Shown here in pieces: positions 1-8,749 of a stretch of 64,000 nucleotides of DNA. Position numbers and translations under genes: made by a program. Source of the stretch: Methylobacterium sp. (GTDB lineage: Bacteria; Pseudomonadota; Alphaproteobacteria; Rhizobiales; Beijerinckiaceae). The DNA is taken from positions 124,001-188,000 of the forward strand of contig JADCBP010000005.1 of the NCBI GenBank assembly GCA_020253445.1. The letters are read 5' to 3'. The stretch's first letter is position 1. Each line of letters opens with the position of its first letter. The notes under the pieces are model-generated. The model did no database searches, had not been told where the DNA came from, and saw only the letters and a program-made list of their open reading frames with translations.

Positions 1-1
1 G

Positions 2-403
2 GTGCTGAAGGGCGCGAAGCCGGTTCTCGTGCATGTCCATGCCGATTGGTGCCCGGTCTGCGTGCGGCAGGAGCGCGCCTTCCAGCAGCTTTCCGAAAGC
101 GCCGATTTCAGGCGTTTCAACGCCATTCAGGTCAATTTCGACATGGATCAGGACTTCCGGCGTGCCTGGGGCGTCAATAATCAGTCCGTGATCCTGATTT
201 TCAGGGGCGGGAAGGAAGCGGCCCGCATCGGCGGCGTGACGGACCCCGCGAAGATCGGCGAGTTCCTCGCTTCGGTGAAGCGAGCGCCCCGAAAGGCCCA
301 TGAAAAGCCCCATGAAAAGCCCCATGAGAAGGCCCATGAGAAGCCCCATGAAAAGGCCCATGAGAAGGCCCATGAAAAGGCCCATGAAAAGGCTCATGAA
401 AAA
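2..403 (+). CDS. Thioredoxin-like protein with His-Glu-Lys repeat tail (5' partial, no in-frame stop)
   Basis: The first ~90 visible residues form a thioredoxin fold with the redox motif W-C-P-V-C at residues 17-20 of the visible part, so it probably catalyses thiol-disulfide exchange. The true start and any signal peptide lie left of the window; the GTG at base 2 is only the first possible start. After the domain come nine His-Glu-Lys units (HEKA or HEKP) encoded by a 12-bp tandem repeat. The frame then meets no stop codon: it runs through a bidirectional terminator and stays open antisense to the next gene until 2188. I end the feature at the terminator. A one-base indel in the repeat would bring in a TGA at once, because each repeat carries TGA in one of the other frames. 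Family call confident; the 3' end is unresolved. Confidence 0.7.
299..403 (+). repeat. 12-bp tandem repeat, nine units (CAT GAA AAG GCC type)
   Basis: Nine units begin every 12 bases from 299 to 395. Each encodes His-Glu-Lys followed by Ala or Pro, with synonymous GAA/GAG changes. Because the unit length is a multiple of three, copy number can vary without a frameshift. The other two frames read either open (ATG-rich) or with a TGA in every unit. Confidence 0.95.
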
Positions 404-434
404 CGGGCGGTTCCGTGCGCCCGTTGTCTTTTTT
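403..434. terminator. Bidirectional Rho-independent terminator
   Basis: A perfect 7-bp stem ACGGGCG / CGCCCGT encloses an 8-base loop and is followed by TGTCTTTTTT on the plus strand. On the minus strand the same hairpin is followed by TTTTTC. It suits both the thioredoxin-like gene and the convergent ETF-QO gene. It lies inside the still-open thioredoxin reading frame. Confidence 0.85.
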
Positions 435-451
435 CGATTGTGCCTCCGGGC

Positions 452-2140
452 TCACATGTTGGGATAGGTCGGACCGCCGCCACCTTCCGGCGCGACCCAG
501 TTGATGTTCTGGGCCGGGTCCTTGATGTCGCAGGTCTTGCAGTGCACGCAGTTCTGCGCGTTGATCACGAAGCGCGGATCGGCCCTGGTCTGCTCATTCG
601 CATAGACCACCTCATAGACCCCCGCCGGGCAATAAAGCCGGGCCGGCTCGCCATAGATTGGCAGGTTCTTCGCGATCGGAACCGAGGGGTCCTTCAGCTG
701 CAGGTGAACCGGCTGGTCTTCCTCGTGGTTCGTGCCCGAGAGGAACACGCTCGAGAGCTTGTCGAAGCTGATCACGCCATCGGGCTTCGGGTAGGTCTTG
801 GGCGTCACCTCGGCGATCGGCTTCAGGCTGGCCGAATCCGCCTTGCCGTGCTTGCGCGTGCCGAAGAACGAGAAGCCAAGCACCTCGTTCGTCCACATGT
901 CGATCGCGCCGAGCGGAATGCCGAGCCAGGTGCCGAAGCGCGACCAGAGCGGCTTCACATTGCGCACCTTCCACAGGTCCCTGCCGATGAGGCTCGCGCG
1001 CCAGCTCTCCTCGTAGCTCGCCACCTCGTCATGCGCGCGCCCCCCGGCGATGGCCTTCGCCATGTGCTCCGCCGCGAGCATGCCCGAGAGCATCGCGTTG
1101 TGGCTGCCCTTGATGCGCGGCACGTTCACGAAGCCGGCCGAGCAGCCGATCAGCGCGCCACCGGGGAAGGTGAGGCGCGGGACACTCTGATAGCCGCCCT
1201 CGGTGATGGCGCGCGCACCATAGGAGAGGCGCTTGCCGCCCTCGAAGGTGTCGCGAACCATCGGATGGGTCTTGAACTGCTGGAACTCGTCGAAGGGCGA
1301 AAGCGTCGGGTTCTCGTAGTTGAGATGCACCACGAAGCCGACGGCAACGAGATTGTCATCGAAATGATAGAGGAAAGAGCCGCCGCCGGTTCTGGAATCG
1401 AGCGGCCAGCCGAAGGAATGCTGAACCAGCCCCTTCTGGTGCCTCTCCGGCTTCACCTGCCAGAGCTCCTTGAGGCCGATGCCGAATTTCGCATGGTCCG
1501 CGTTCTTGTCGAGGCCGAACTTCGCGATCAGCCGCTTGGAAAGATGGCCGCGCACCCCTTCGCCGAAGAGCGTGTATTTGCCCAGAAGCGCCATGCCGCG
1601 GGCAAAGCCGTCCTTCATCTCGCCGGAACGCGAAATGCCCATATCCCCGGTCGCGATGCCGATCACCGCGCCGGCCTCGTTGAAGAGAACTTCCTGCGCG
1701 GCGAAGCCGGGATAGATCTCCACGCCCAGCGCCTCTGCCTTCGCGGCCAGCCAGCGGCAGAGATTGCCCAGCGAAATAATGTAGTTGCCGTGGTTGTTCA
1801 GCAGCTTGGGCATCAGGATGTTCGGCAGGCGAATGCCGCCCGCCGGGCCGAGGAAGAGGAAGTGATCGGCCGTCACCGGTGTTTTCACCGGGCAATCCGG
1901 GTCTTCTCGCCAATCGGGAACAAGCCTGTCGAGGCCAATGGGATCGATGACCGCGCCGGAGAGGATATGGGCACCGACCTCGGACCCCTTCTCGACCACG
2001 ACGACCGAAATCTCTGTGCCGGCTTCCGCCGCGAGCTGTTTCAGCCGGATCGCCGCGGAAAGCCCCGCCGGCCCCGCGCCCACGATCACGACATCATATT
2101 CCATCTGGTCGCGCTCGGGCAGCTCCATTTCCGTCGCCAT
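452..2140 (-). CDS. Electron transfer flavoprotein-ubiquinone oxidoreductase (ETF-QO)
   Basis: ETF-QO passes electrons from reduced electron transfer flavoprotein (fed by fatty-acid, amino-acid and one-carbon dehydrogenases) to membrane ubiquinone. The 562-residue protein has the usual family length. The N-terminal FAD dinucleotide fold reads DVVIVGAGPAGLSAA (about residues 15-29). The C-terminal ferredoxin-like region holds the 4Fe-4S ligands, ending in CVHCKTCDIKDP. The start ATG fits the family N-terminus, which places the FAD motif near residue 15. It is convergent with the thioredoxin-like gene and divergent from the uracil-DNA glycosylase gene, with about 150 bases between starts. No etfAB genes are in the window. 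High confidence. Confidence 0.96.
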   Translation of the reverse strand: MATEMELPERDQMEYDVVIVGAGPAGLSAAIRLKQLAAEAGTEISVVVVEKGSEVGAHILSGAVIDPIGLDRLVPDWREDPDCPVKTPVTADHFLFLGPAGGIRLPNILMPKLLNNHGNYIISLGNLCRWLAAKAEALGVEIYPGFAAQEVLFNEAGAVIGIATGDMGISRSGEMKDGFARGMALLGKYTLFGEGVRGHLSKRLIAKFGLDKNADHAKFGIGLKELWQVKPERHQKGLVQHSFGWPLDSRTGGGSFLYHFDDNLVAVGFVVHLNYENPTLSPFDEFQQFKTHPMVRDTFEGGKRLSYGARAITEGGYQSVPRLTFPGGALIGCSAGFVNVPRIKGSHNAMLSGMLAAEHMAKAIAGGRAHDEVASYEESWRASLIGRDLWKVRNVKPLWSRFGTWLGIPLGAIDMWTNEVLGFSFFGTRKHGKADSASLKPIAEVTPKTYPKPDGVISFDKLSSVFLSGTNHEEDQPVHLQLKDPSVPIAKNLPIYGEPARLYCPAGVYEVVYANEQTRADPRFVINAQNCVHCKTCDIKDPAQNINWVAPEGGGGPTYPNM

Positions 2141-2294
2141 GCCTTTCTCCTCACCCGTATCCGCCGGCCCGAGGGGCGATCGCCCTGAGCGCAGGTGCGT
2201 AGTTCATATCTAAACTAACTGCAATGCCATCCTTGTTTTGGATACGGCCTACCCCTAGAAAAGCAAGCGCAACCGGCAGGGAGATCCGCGCCAA

Positions 2295-3101
2295 ATGCCG
2301 AATGAGGAGAGTTCGCACCGGCAATTGCTCGAATTCCTGGTCGCCGCCGGGGTCGAGACACCGCTTGACGAGCATCCCGTGGACCGGTTCGCGCTCTCCG
2401 TTCCGCCCCCGGGGAAGGTGGAGGCGCCTCCTCCGGTGCCGGAAAAACAGGCCGCGCCGCGCGTCGCCGGCGGCGCCCCGGCCCCGCTCGCGCCCGATGC
2501 CGCGATCATGGAAGCCCGGCGGCTCGCCGCTTCCGCGCCGGATCTCGAAACCCTCCGCGCTCTGCTCGATGCCTTCGAGGGCTGCGCGCTGAAATCCACC
2601 GCTTCGCGCCTCGTCTTCGCGGATGGGGCGCCCGGCGCTCCGGTGATGATCGTGGGCGAGGCGCCGGGCCGCGACGAGGATGAAATCGGCCGTCCCTTCG
2701 TGGGGCGCGCCGGGCAATTGCTCGACAAGATGCTCAATGCGATCGGGCTTAACCGCGAGAACGTCTATGTCGCGAACACGGTTCCCTGGCGGCCGCCGGG
2801 CAATCGCACGCCGACGCCGCAGGAGATCGCGATCTGCCTGCCCTTCATCACGCGGCAGATCGAGCTTTCCGCGCCAAAAATCCTCGTGACCATGGGCGCG
2901 CCCGCGACCCAGACCTTGCTTGGGCAGAAGGAAGGCATCCTGCGCCTGCGTGGCCGCTGGTTCGAATATGGGTTGAAGGGCGGCACCATCCCGGCGTTGG
3001 CGACGCTTCACCCGGCCTATCTGCTGCGCCAGCCTTCGCAGAAGGCGCTGGCCTGGCGCGACCTGCGCGCGCTCCGGGCGAAGCTGGCCCATCTTGCGTG
3101 A
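2295..3101 (+). CDS. Uracil-DNA glycosylase, family 4 type
   Basis: This enzyme removes uracil from DNA to start base-excision repair. The 268-residue protein has a ~90-residue Pro/Ala-rich N-terminal extension and then the family core: GEAPGRDEDE (121-130), PFVGRAGQLLD (134-144), PWRPPGNRTPTP (164-175) and the C-terminal HPAYLLR motif. Compared with the classic iron-sulfur family 4 enzymes, the first and third cluster cysteines appear replaced by Phe94 and Trp165, while Cys97 and Cys181 remain, so the 4Fe-4S cluster is probably absent. I know this variant from other alphaproteobacteria. A purine-rich GGGAGA precedes the ATG. Function as a glycosylase is likely; exact substrate range is inference. 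Confidence 0.9.
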   Translation: MPNEESSHRQLLEFLVAAGVETPLDEHPVDRFALSVPPPGKVEAPPPVPEKQAAPRVAGGAPAPLAPDAAIMEARRLAASAPDLETLRALLDAFEGCALKSTASRLVFADGAPGAPVMIVGEAPGRDEDEIGRPFVGRAGQLLDKMLNAIGLNRENVYVANTVPWRPPGNRTPTPQEIAICLPFITRQIELSAPKILVTMGAPATQTLLGQKEGILRLRGRWFEYGLKGGTIPALATLHPAYLLRQPSQKALAWRDLRALRAKLAHLA

Positions 3102-3189
3102 AACTGCTTCATGGATCATGCGGGCCGGCGGGGGATGATCCGGAACGGAAAGACAGAAATCCGCGTTCGCGGCGCGAGGGAGAAAGAGA

Positions 3190-4080
3190 ATGCGGCTCGA
3201 CGAAATCGGTGAGTCCAGCAACATCGAGGATCGTCGTGGCCAGGGCGGGGGCTTCGGCGGCGGTTTTCCCGGCGGGCGCGGCGGCCTGGGCTTCGGCACC
3301 ATCGCGGTGCTGACCCTTGTCGGCTACCTGTTCGGGATCAATCCGGCGATCCTCATCGGCGGCGCGGAGATGATCGGCACGGGACGTGACACCGTCTCCC
3401 AGCGCTCCGCGCCACCGCCGAGTTCCGCCGGACAGGACCAGCTTCGCACCTTTGTCTCGCGGGTATTGCGGACCAACGAGGATGTCTGGCAGCAGGTTCT
3501 GCCGGAGCAGAGCGGCGTGGCCTTCCGGCCCGCTTCGCTGGTTCTCTTCCGGGGGGCGACGCGCTCGGCCTGCGGTGGCGCGCAGAGCGCGATGGGCCCC
3601 TTCTACTGCCCGGCCGATACGCGCATCTATCTCGACATGAGCTTCTTCGAGGAAATGCGCACCCGGATGCGCGCGGGCGGAGATTTTGCCTATGCCTATG
3701 TGATCGCGCATGAAATGGGCCACCATATCCAGTATCTTCTGGGCATCCTGCCGCGTGTCCAGGCGGCGCAGCAGCGCCTTTCCCGCAGGGAGGCGAATGC
3801 GCTCTCGGTGCGCGTGGAACTGATGGCGGATTGCCTCGCGGGCGTCTGGGCGCATCACGCCAACCAGCGCTGGCGCATTCTCGAGCAGGGCGATCTCGAG
3901 GAGGCGCTCGCCGCAGCTGCCGCCATCGGCGATGACAAGCTCCAGAAGCAGGCGCAGGGCTACATCGTGCCGGACAGTTTCACGCATGGCACATCCGAGC
4001 AACGGATGCGCTGGCTGAAGCAGGGTCTGCGCACCGGCAGCGTGAAGGCCTGCGATACCTTCAATGCGCGCGCGCTCTGA
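3190..4080 (+). CDS. ypfJ: Neutral zinc metallopeptidase, YpfJ/KPN_02809 family
   Basis: A membrane-anchored putative zinc peptidase. The 296-residue protein opens with a charged segment and a Gly-rich stretch (residues 18-36), then a single transmembrane helix around 37-60. The zinc site HEMGHH starts at residue 174, and a downstream GxxxE-like segment (VELMADCLAGVWAHH) supplies the further ligand seen in this family. Length and the C-terminal THGTSEQRMRW motif match the family. The start is backed by a purine-rich GAGGGAGAAAGAG just upstream. Its physiological substrate is not known for the family. A 17-bp direct repeat starts three bases after its stop codon. Confidence 0.93.
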   Translation: MRLDEIGESSNIEDRRGQGGGFGGGFPGGRGGLGFGTIAVLTLVGYLFGINPAILIGGAEMIGTGRDTVSQRSAPPPSSAGQDQLRTFVSRVLRTNEDVWQQVLPEQSGVAFRPASLVLFRGATRSACGGAQSAMGPFYCPADTRIYLDMSFFEEMRTRMRAGGDFAYAYVIAHEMGHHIQYLLGILPRVQAAQQRLSRREANALSVRVELMADCLAGVWAHHANQRWRILEQGDLEEALAAAAAIGDDKLQKQAQGYIVPDSFTHGTSEQRMRWLKQGLRTGSVKACDTFNARAL

Positions 4081-4083
4081 TCT

Positions 4084-4120
4084 TGCGCAAGGACATCATC
4101 TCCTGCGCAAGGACATCATC
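4084..4120 (+). repeat. 17-bp direct repeat, two copies
   Basis: TGCGCAAGGACATCATC occurs at 4084-4100 and again at 4104-4120, separated by TCC (period 20). It lies just after the ypfJ stop codon and upstream of the cytochrome gene. No obvious dyad or regulator site was recognised. Confidence 0.9.
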
Positions 4121-4190
4121 CGCCTGCTTGGCAGAATCATGCCAAGCTGCAACGAAGCCAGGAAGGAAGCAAGGAAGGGAGCGATATCGG

Positions 4191-4505
4191 ATGCGCAACG
4201 CCACACTGGCTGCAATGATGCTGGCAGCGACGGCCTTGCCTGCCCTTTCGCAGGAGAGGCAGCCGCGGCGCGATCTCATCCTTGAATGCATGGCCTGCCA
4301 TGGCGATGACGGAATCGCCAAGGACAAGGACGTGCCGCATCTCGCCGGCCAGAATTACGAATACTTGTTGAAGCAGCTCCACGATTTCCAGAAGGGGCGT
4401 CGTCCGCACAAGGAAATGCGGCTTATGAGCCGCCTGATGACGGAATTCGAATTGCAGGAGATTGCCGATTTCTACGCCCGCCTTCCGCGAGACCCGAAAC
4501 CCTGA
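4191..4505 (+). CDS. Small secreted mono-haem cytochrome c (c553-like)
   Basis: A 104-residue class I-type cytochrome c. A signal peptide (MRNATLAAMMLAATALPALS) is followed by the haem-binding site C33-M-A-C36-H37, so the protein is exported and loaded with haem c in the periplasm. The C-terminal part carries several Met residues (MRLMSRLM, 84-91 region), one of which probably ligates the haem iron. The start was chosen because AAGGAAGGGA lies about 10 bases upstream and because it gives a clean signal peptide; the frame is open further upstream but without such signals. Likely a soluble electron carrier; partner unknown. Its stop codon abuts the stop of the convergent gene. Confidence 0.88.
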   Translation: MRNATLAAMMLAATALPALSQERQPRRDLILECMACHGDDGIAKDKDVPHLAGQNYEYLLKQLHDFQKGRRPHKEMRLMSRLMTEFELQEIADFYARLPRDPKP

Positions 4506-5024
4506 TCATTCCGGCACGCGCCGGGCGGCCACGGGAAGCCGGGCGAGATCGGCATAGCGATGCGTGAAGGGATCGGCTTTCATCTGCGCTACCTGCCGGC
4601 TCACCGAGCCTGGCAGCAGCAGAACCTGATCCCGCCCGGGTGCCGAGGAAGCCGCCGCGAAAATCCGGCTCAGGAGGGATCGCGGTCTTTCGGTTTCCGT
4701 CGCGGCCGGACGATCGCCGAGAAGCGGCAGCGAATCCGCGAGAACCGGCCAGAATTCCTGTCCCAGCATCAGCCCCGTATCCATGACGAGAAGCGGCGAG
4801 CCGCCGGCATTCGCGACCACACGGCTGAAGCCTTCGGCCCAATCTGCCTCCACGAGCACGCGACAGCCCGCGGAATCGGCGATTTCCTCGATTTCGCGAT
4901 TGCGCTCGGCGGCGACGAGGGTGGCGGAACCGACAAGCCCCTCGACAACCCCCCGCACCAGTGGGCCGAGGGTGGCGGAAAGCGCACGAGGCGCAGGTCG
5001 CGCCCGGATGACCGCAGAGAACAT
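4506..5024 (-). CDS. Divergent glycosyltransferase family 2-like protein
   Basis: The 172-residue protein resembles the N-terminal half of family 2 (GT-A) glycosyltransferases: an opening MFSAVI strand, a following ATLGPLVRGVVEGLVG segment, and EIADSAGCRVLVEA where the family has its nucleotide-binding helix and strand. The usual VDGGSTD stretch is replaced by VAAERNREI, and the DxD-containing strand reads LLVMDTGLM, so catalytic residues look lost. I therefore call it a glycosyltransferase-like protein of unknown function rather than an enzyme. ATG at 5024 is preferred over an upstream TTG because it matches the family N-terminus. Divergent from the radical SAM gene, sharing its ~120-base promoter region. 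Confidence 0.6.
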   Translation of the reverse strand: MFSAVIRARPAPRALSATLGPLVRGVVEGLVGSATLVAAERNREIEEIADSAGCRVLVEADWAEGFSRVVANAGGSPLLVMDTGLMLGQEFWPVLADSLPLLGDRPAATETERPRSLLSRIFAAASSAPGRDQVLLLPGSVSRQVAQMKADPFTHRYADLARLPVAARRVPE

Positions 5025-5126
5025 CACCCATATTGCGGTGCACAACGAGAAAAAATCAAGGGCTCAGGCAAATTGCAGGAAAAACGCGTCAAGCGAAACG
5101 CCCGCCCCCCTTGACGAATCGGGTTT

Positions 5127-5141
5127 GTTCGATTTTTGTTC
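5127..5141 (+). promoter_or_regulatory. Putative LexA (SOS) box GTTC-N7-GTTC
   Basis: GTTCGATTTTTGTTC matches exactly the alphaproteobacterial LexA operator consensus, a direct repeat GTTC-N7-GTTC. It ends six bases before the ATG of the SplB-like gene, and a TTGACG lies at 5111-5116 as a candidate -35. About one to two chance matches are expected in 64 kb at this base composition, so position is the main support. Confidence 0.6.
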
Positions 5142-5146
5142 TCTTC

Positions 5147-6271
5147 ATGCGCAAGCCGATCGCCCGCCTGTCCGAGGAGCCGCTGGAAACCCGGAATGCC
5201 ACCCGCATCGCCGATGCGAACCGCCACGGGCGGGGTTCGATCAGCAACCTCGCGGGTCGTCATGAGCCGCAGATGCGTGAAGTGTTCGACGATGGCTGGA
5301 GCGAGGAAGAGGCCGCGCCGGCGCTTCGCACCGAAACCAGCCTGGAGCAGGCCCGCACCATCATCACGCGGAACCGGTCGCCCGATATCCCGTTCGACCG
5401 CTCCATCAACCCCTATCGGGGCTGCGAGCATGGCTGTTCCTATTGCTTCGCGCGGCCCAGCCACGCCTATCTCGGGCTGTCGCCGGGCCTCGATTTCGAG
5501 ACGAAACTCACGGCGAAACCCAATGCAGCGGAATTGCTGGAGCGGGAGCTTGCCCGGCCGGGCTACCAGCCCAAACCCATTGCGCTTGGCACGAATACCG
5601 ACCCCTACCAGCCGATCGAGCGCGAGCATCGCATCACGCGCGGCATCCTCGAAGTGCTGTCGCGCCTGGGCCATCCGGTGACGATCGTCACGAAATCGGC
5701 CGGTATCACGCGCGACATCGACATCCTCGCGCCCATGGCCGAGCGTGGTCTCGCGAAGGTCGCGATTTCGCTGACCACGCTCGATCGCAGGCTCGCCCGC
5801 GCCATGGAGCCGCGCGCGCCCACCCCGCAGAAGCGGCTCGATGCCATCCGGCAATTGTCGGAAGCGGGCATTCCCACCGCGGTGATCACCGCGCCGATCA
5901 TCCCGGCGATCAACGATCCGGAAATCGAGGCCTTGCTCGAAGCCGCGCAGCAGGCCGGCGCGCGCGAAGCGGGTTATGTGCTGCTGCGCCTGCCGCTCGA
6001 ATTGCGTGATCTCTTCCGCGAATGGCTGCTCGCGCATTATCCCGGCAAGCTGCGCCATGTGCTGAGCCTCGTGCAATCGACGCGCGGCGGCAAGGATTAT
6101 GTCGCGGATTTCGAAACGCGGCAGACCGGAACGGGGTTTTACGCCGAATTGATCGCGAAACGCCATCGCCTCGCCTGCGAACGGCTCGGCCTCGTGCGGC
6201 GCCACCAGCGCCTGAGGACCGATCTCTTCGTGCCGCCGAGCCTGCCGGGCCAGCAACTCTCGCTGCTCTGA
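5147..6271 (+). CDS. Radical SAM protein, PA0069 / SplB-like family
   Basis: A 374-residue radical SAM protein. The 4Fe-4S cluster motif C93-x3-C97-x2-C100 (RGCEHGCSYC) follows NPYRG, and the GTNTDPYQPIE and VTIVTKSAGITRD segments match the group annotated as PA0069 family and related to spore photoproduct lyase. It should use S-adenosylmethionine to generate a 5'-deoxyadenosyl radical; its substrate is not established. The chosen ATG is the first that gives a family-like N-terminus; the frame stays open upstream. The exact SOS-like box just before the start suggests induction by DNA damage, which would fit a DNA-lesion repair role, but that is inference. Confidence 0.88.
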   Translation: MRKPIARLSEEPLETRNATRIADANRHGRGSISNLAGRHEPQMREVFDDGWSEEEAAPALRTETSLEQARTIITRNRSPDIPFDRSINPYRGCEHGCSYCFARPSHAYLGLSPGLDFETKLTAKPNAAELLERELARPGYQPKPIALGTNTDPYQPIEREHRITRGILEVLSRLGHPVTIVTKSAGITRDIDILAPMAERGLAKVAISLTTLDRRLARAMEPRAPTPQKRLDAIRQLSEAGIPTAVITAPIIPAINDPEIEALLEAAQQAGAREAGYVLLRLPLELRDLFREWLLAHYPGKLRHVLSLVQSTRGGKDYVADFETRQTGTGFYAELIAKRHRLACERLGLVRRHQRLRTDLFVPPSLPGQQLSLL

Positions 6272-6272
6272 T

Positions 6273-6758
6273 TCAGGCGCGGACGAAGAAGATGCGCAGG
6301 GCAAGCGCCGTGACCACCACGGCCGCGCCCAGCATGGCAAGGCGAAGGAACAGACCGCGCCAGTTCATCGGCGCATCGGGATCGGCGACAACAAAGCCGC
6401 TGGAAAAGCCCCAGGGCCAGAACCATGTGCGAAGCGGCGGTTTCTTCGTCGGCATCGGCCTGGCCGGCGCTGCTGCGGGATCGATCTTCGGTGCGTCGAT
6501 CATCAGCGAGGCCCGTTCGCGATAGGCTGCGAGCCGGCGATCGGCCGTCTCGCCCATGAGGAAGAGGCGGATCTCGCCCTCATTCGGCTTGCGTTGTTCG
6601 GCAGCCTCGAAAGCGGTGATCCAATCAAGAAATGCGCGGCGATGAAGCGCGAAGGCCACGAGGCCCTCCGCGTCATCCTCATCCGCAACAAGCTTGGCAA
6701 GAAGCGCAACTTCGCCGTCCAGCGCTGCGGCAAGCGAACCAGCTGTGTTCTCCGCCAT
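6273..6758 (-). CDS. Hypothetical protein with one C-terminal membrane helix
   Basis: A 161-residue protein I do not recognise. The N-terminal ~90 residues are acidic, probably helical and soluble (MAENTAGSLAAALDGEVALL). A Pro-rich linker follows, and one hydrophobic segment near the C-terminus (LAMLGAAVVVTALALRIFF) looks like a tail anchor, so the bulk of the protein would face the cytoplasm. The start was set at the ATG preceded by AGAGGAAA rather than at an earlier codon. It is divergent from rnhB and its stop lies one base from the stop of the radical SAM gene. Confidence 0.6.
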   Translation of the reverse strand: MAENTAGSLAAALDGEVALLAKLVADEDDAEGLVAFALHRRAFLDWITAFEAAEQRKPNEGEIRLFLMGETADRRLAAYRERASLMIDAPKIDPAAAPARPMPTKKPPLRTWFWPWGFSSGFVVADPDAPMNWRGLFLRLAMLGAAVVVTALALRIFFVRA

Positions 6759-6858
6759 GGCAAATTTCCTCTTCCCGATTCGGGTGCTGCGGGAGCATTG
6801 TGGCCTGAAGCCCAAGCCGATCAACTCCCTTGCCTCCACTCCCTTGCCTCAACACCCG

Positions 6859-7518
6859 ATGCCGAAACCCTGGTCGCCCCTTTCCCCTGCCGCGCGCAAG
6901 GCTCGCCTGCTGGCGGGGCTCGATGAGGTGGGACGCGGGCCGCTTGCCGGCCCCGTGGTGGCGGCAGCGGTGGTTCTTCCGGCGGATTTTCCCATCGACG
7001 AGCTTGCGGATTCCAAAAGCCTGCGTCCCGCGCGCCGAAGGCTTCTTTCGGATCTCATCCGGAATCACTGCGTGGTGGGCATTGCCAGCCTGCCCGCGCC
7101 GGCGATTGATCGACTGAACATCCGGGCCGCGAGCCTCGAGGCCATGCGCCGGGCGATTCTCGCGCTTCCGGTTGTTCCCGACTTTGCCCTCGTCGATGGC
7201 CGCGACATTCCGCCTGGATTTCCCTGCCCGGCGGAAGCGGTCGTGAAGGGCGATGCAACGGTCGCCGCCATCGCCGCCGCCTCCCTTGTCGCGAAGGTCG
7301 CGCGCGACGCCATGATGGTGAAGGCGGCCGGGGAATTTCCCGGCTATGGCTTCGAGAAGCATATGGGATACGGGTCGCCCGCCCATCTTGCCGCCCTGCG
7401 GGAAAAGGGGCTGACGCCGCTCCACCGCCTGTCTTTCGCACCTTGCCGGGCAATCGCCGGGAACAATTTGCAATCCCGAGTGGTGCAAAAACGGGACAAG
7501 ATCAAATTTGATCCATAA
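6859..7518 (+). CDS. rnhB: Ribonuclease HII
   Basis: RNase HII nicks RNA in RNA-DNA hybrids, including single ribonucleotides left in DNA. In the 219-residue protein the catalytic DEVGRG motif begins at residue 22, followed by GPLAGPVVAAAV. The ADSKSL segment and the later LVDGRDIP (third acidic residue) and KGDATVAAIAAASLVAKVAR motifs are all present. The chosen ATG gives the usual short lead before DEVGRG; no good ribosome site precedes it, and an upstream ATG at 6757 would overlap the divergent gene, so the start is moderately certain. It lies directly upstream of ccrM. Confidence 0.93.
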   Translation: MPKPWSPLSPAARKARLLAGLDEVGRGPLAGPVVAAAVVLPADFPIDELADSKSLRPARRRLLSDLIRNHCVVGIASLPAPAIDRLNIRAASLEAMRRAILALPVVPDFALVDGRDIPPGFPCPAEAVVKGDATVAAIAAASLVAKVARDAMMVKAAGEFPGYGFEKHMGYGSPAHLAALREKGLTPLHRLSFAPCRAIAGNNLQSRVVQKRDKIKFDP

Positions 7519-8745
<1,227 letters not shown>

Positions 8746-8749
8746 CCGC

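Noticed and set aside
437-2188. The thioredoxin frame continues open for ~580 further codons
   Set aside because: This part is antisense to a full-length ETF-QO gene with all expected motifs. High GC content makes the opposite strand open by chance.
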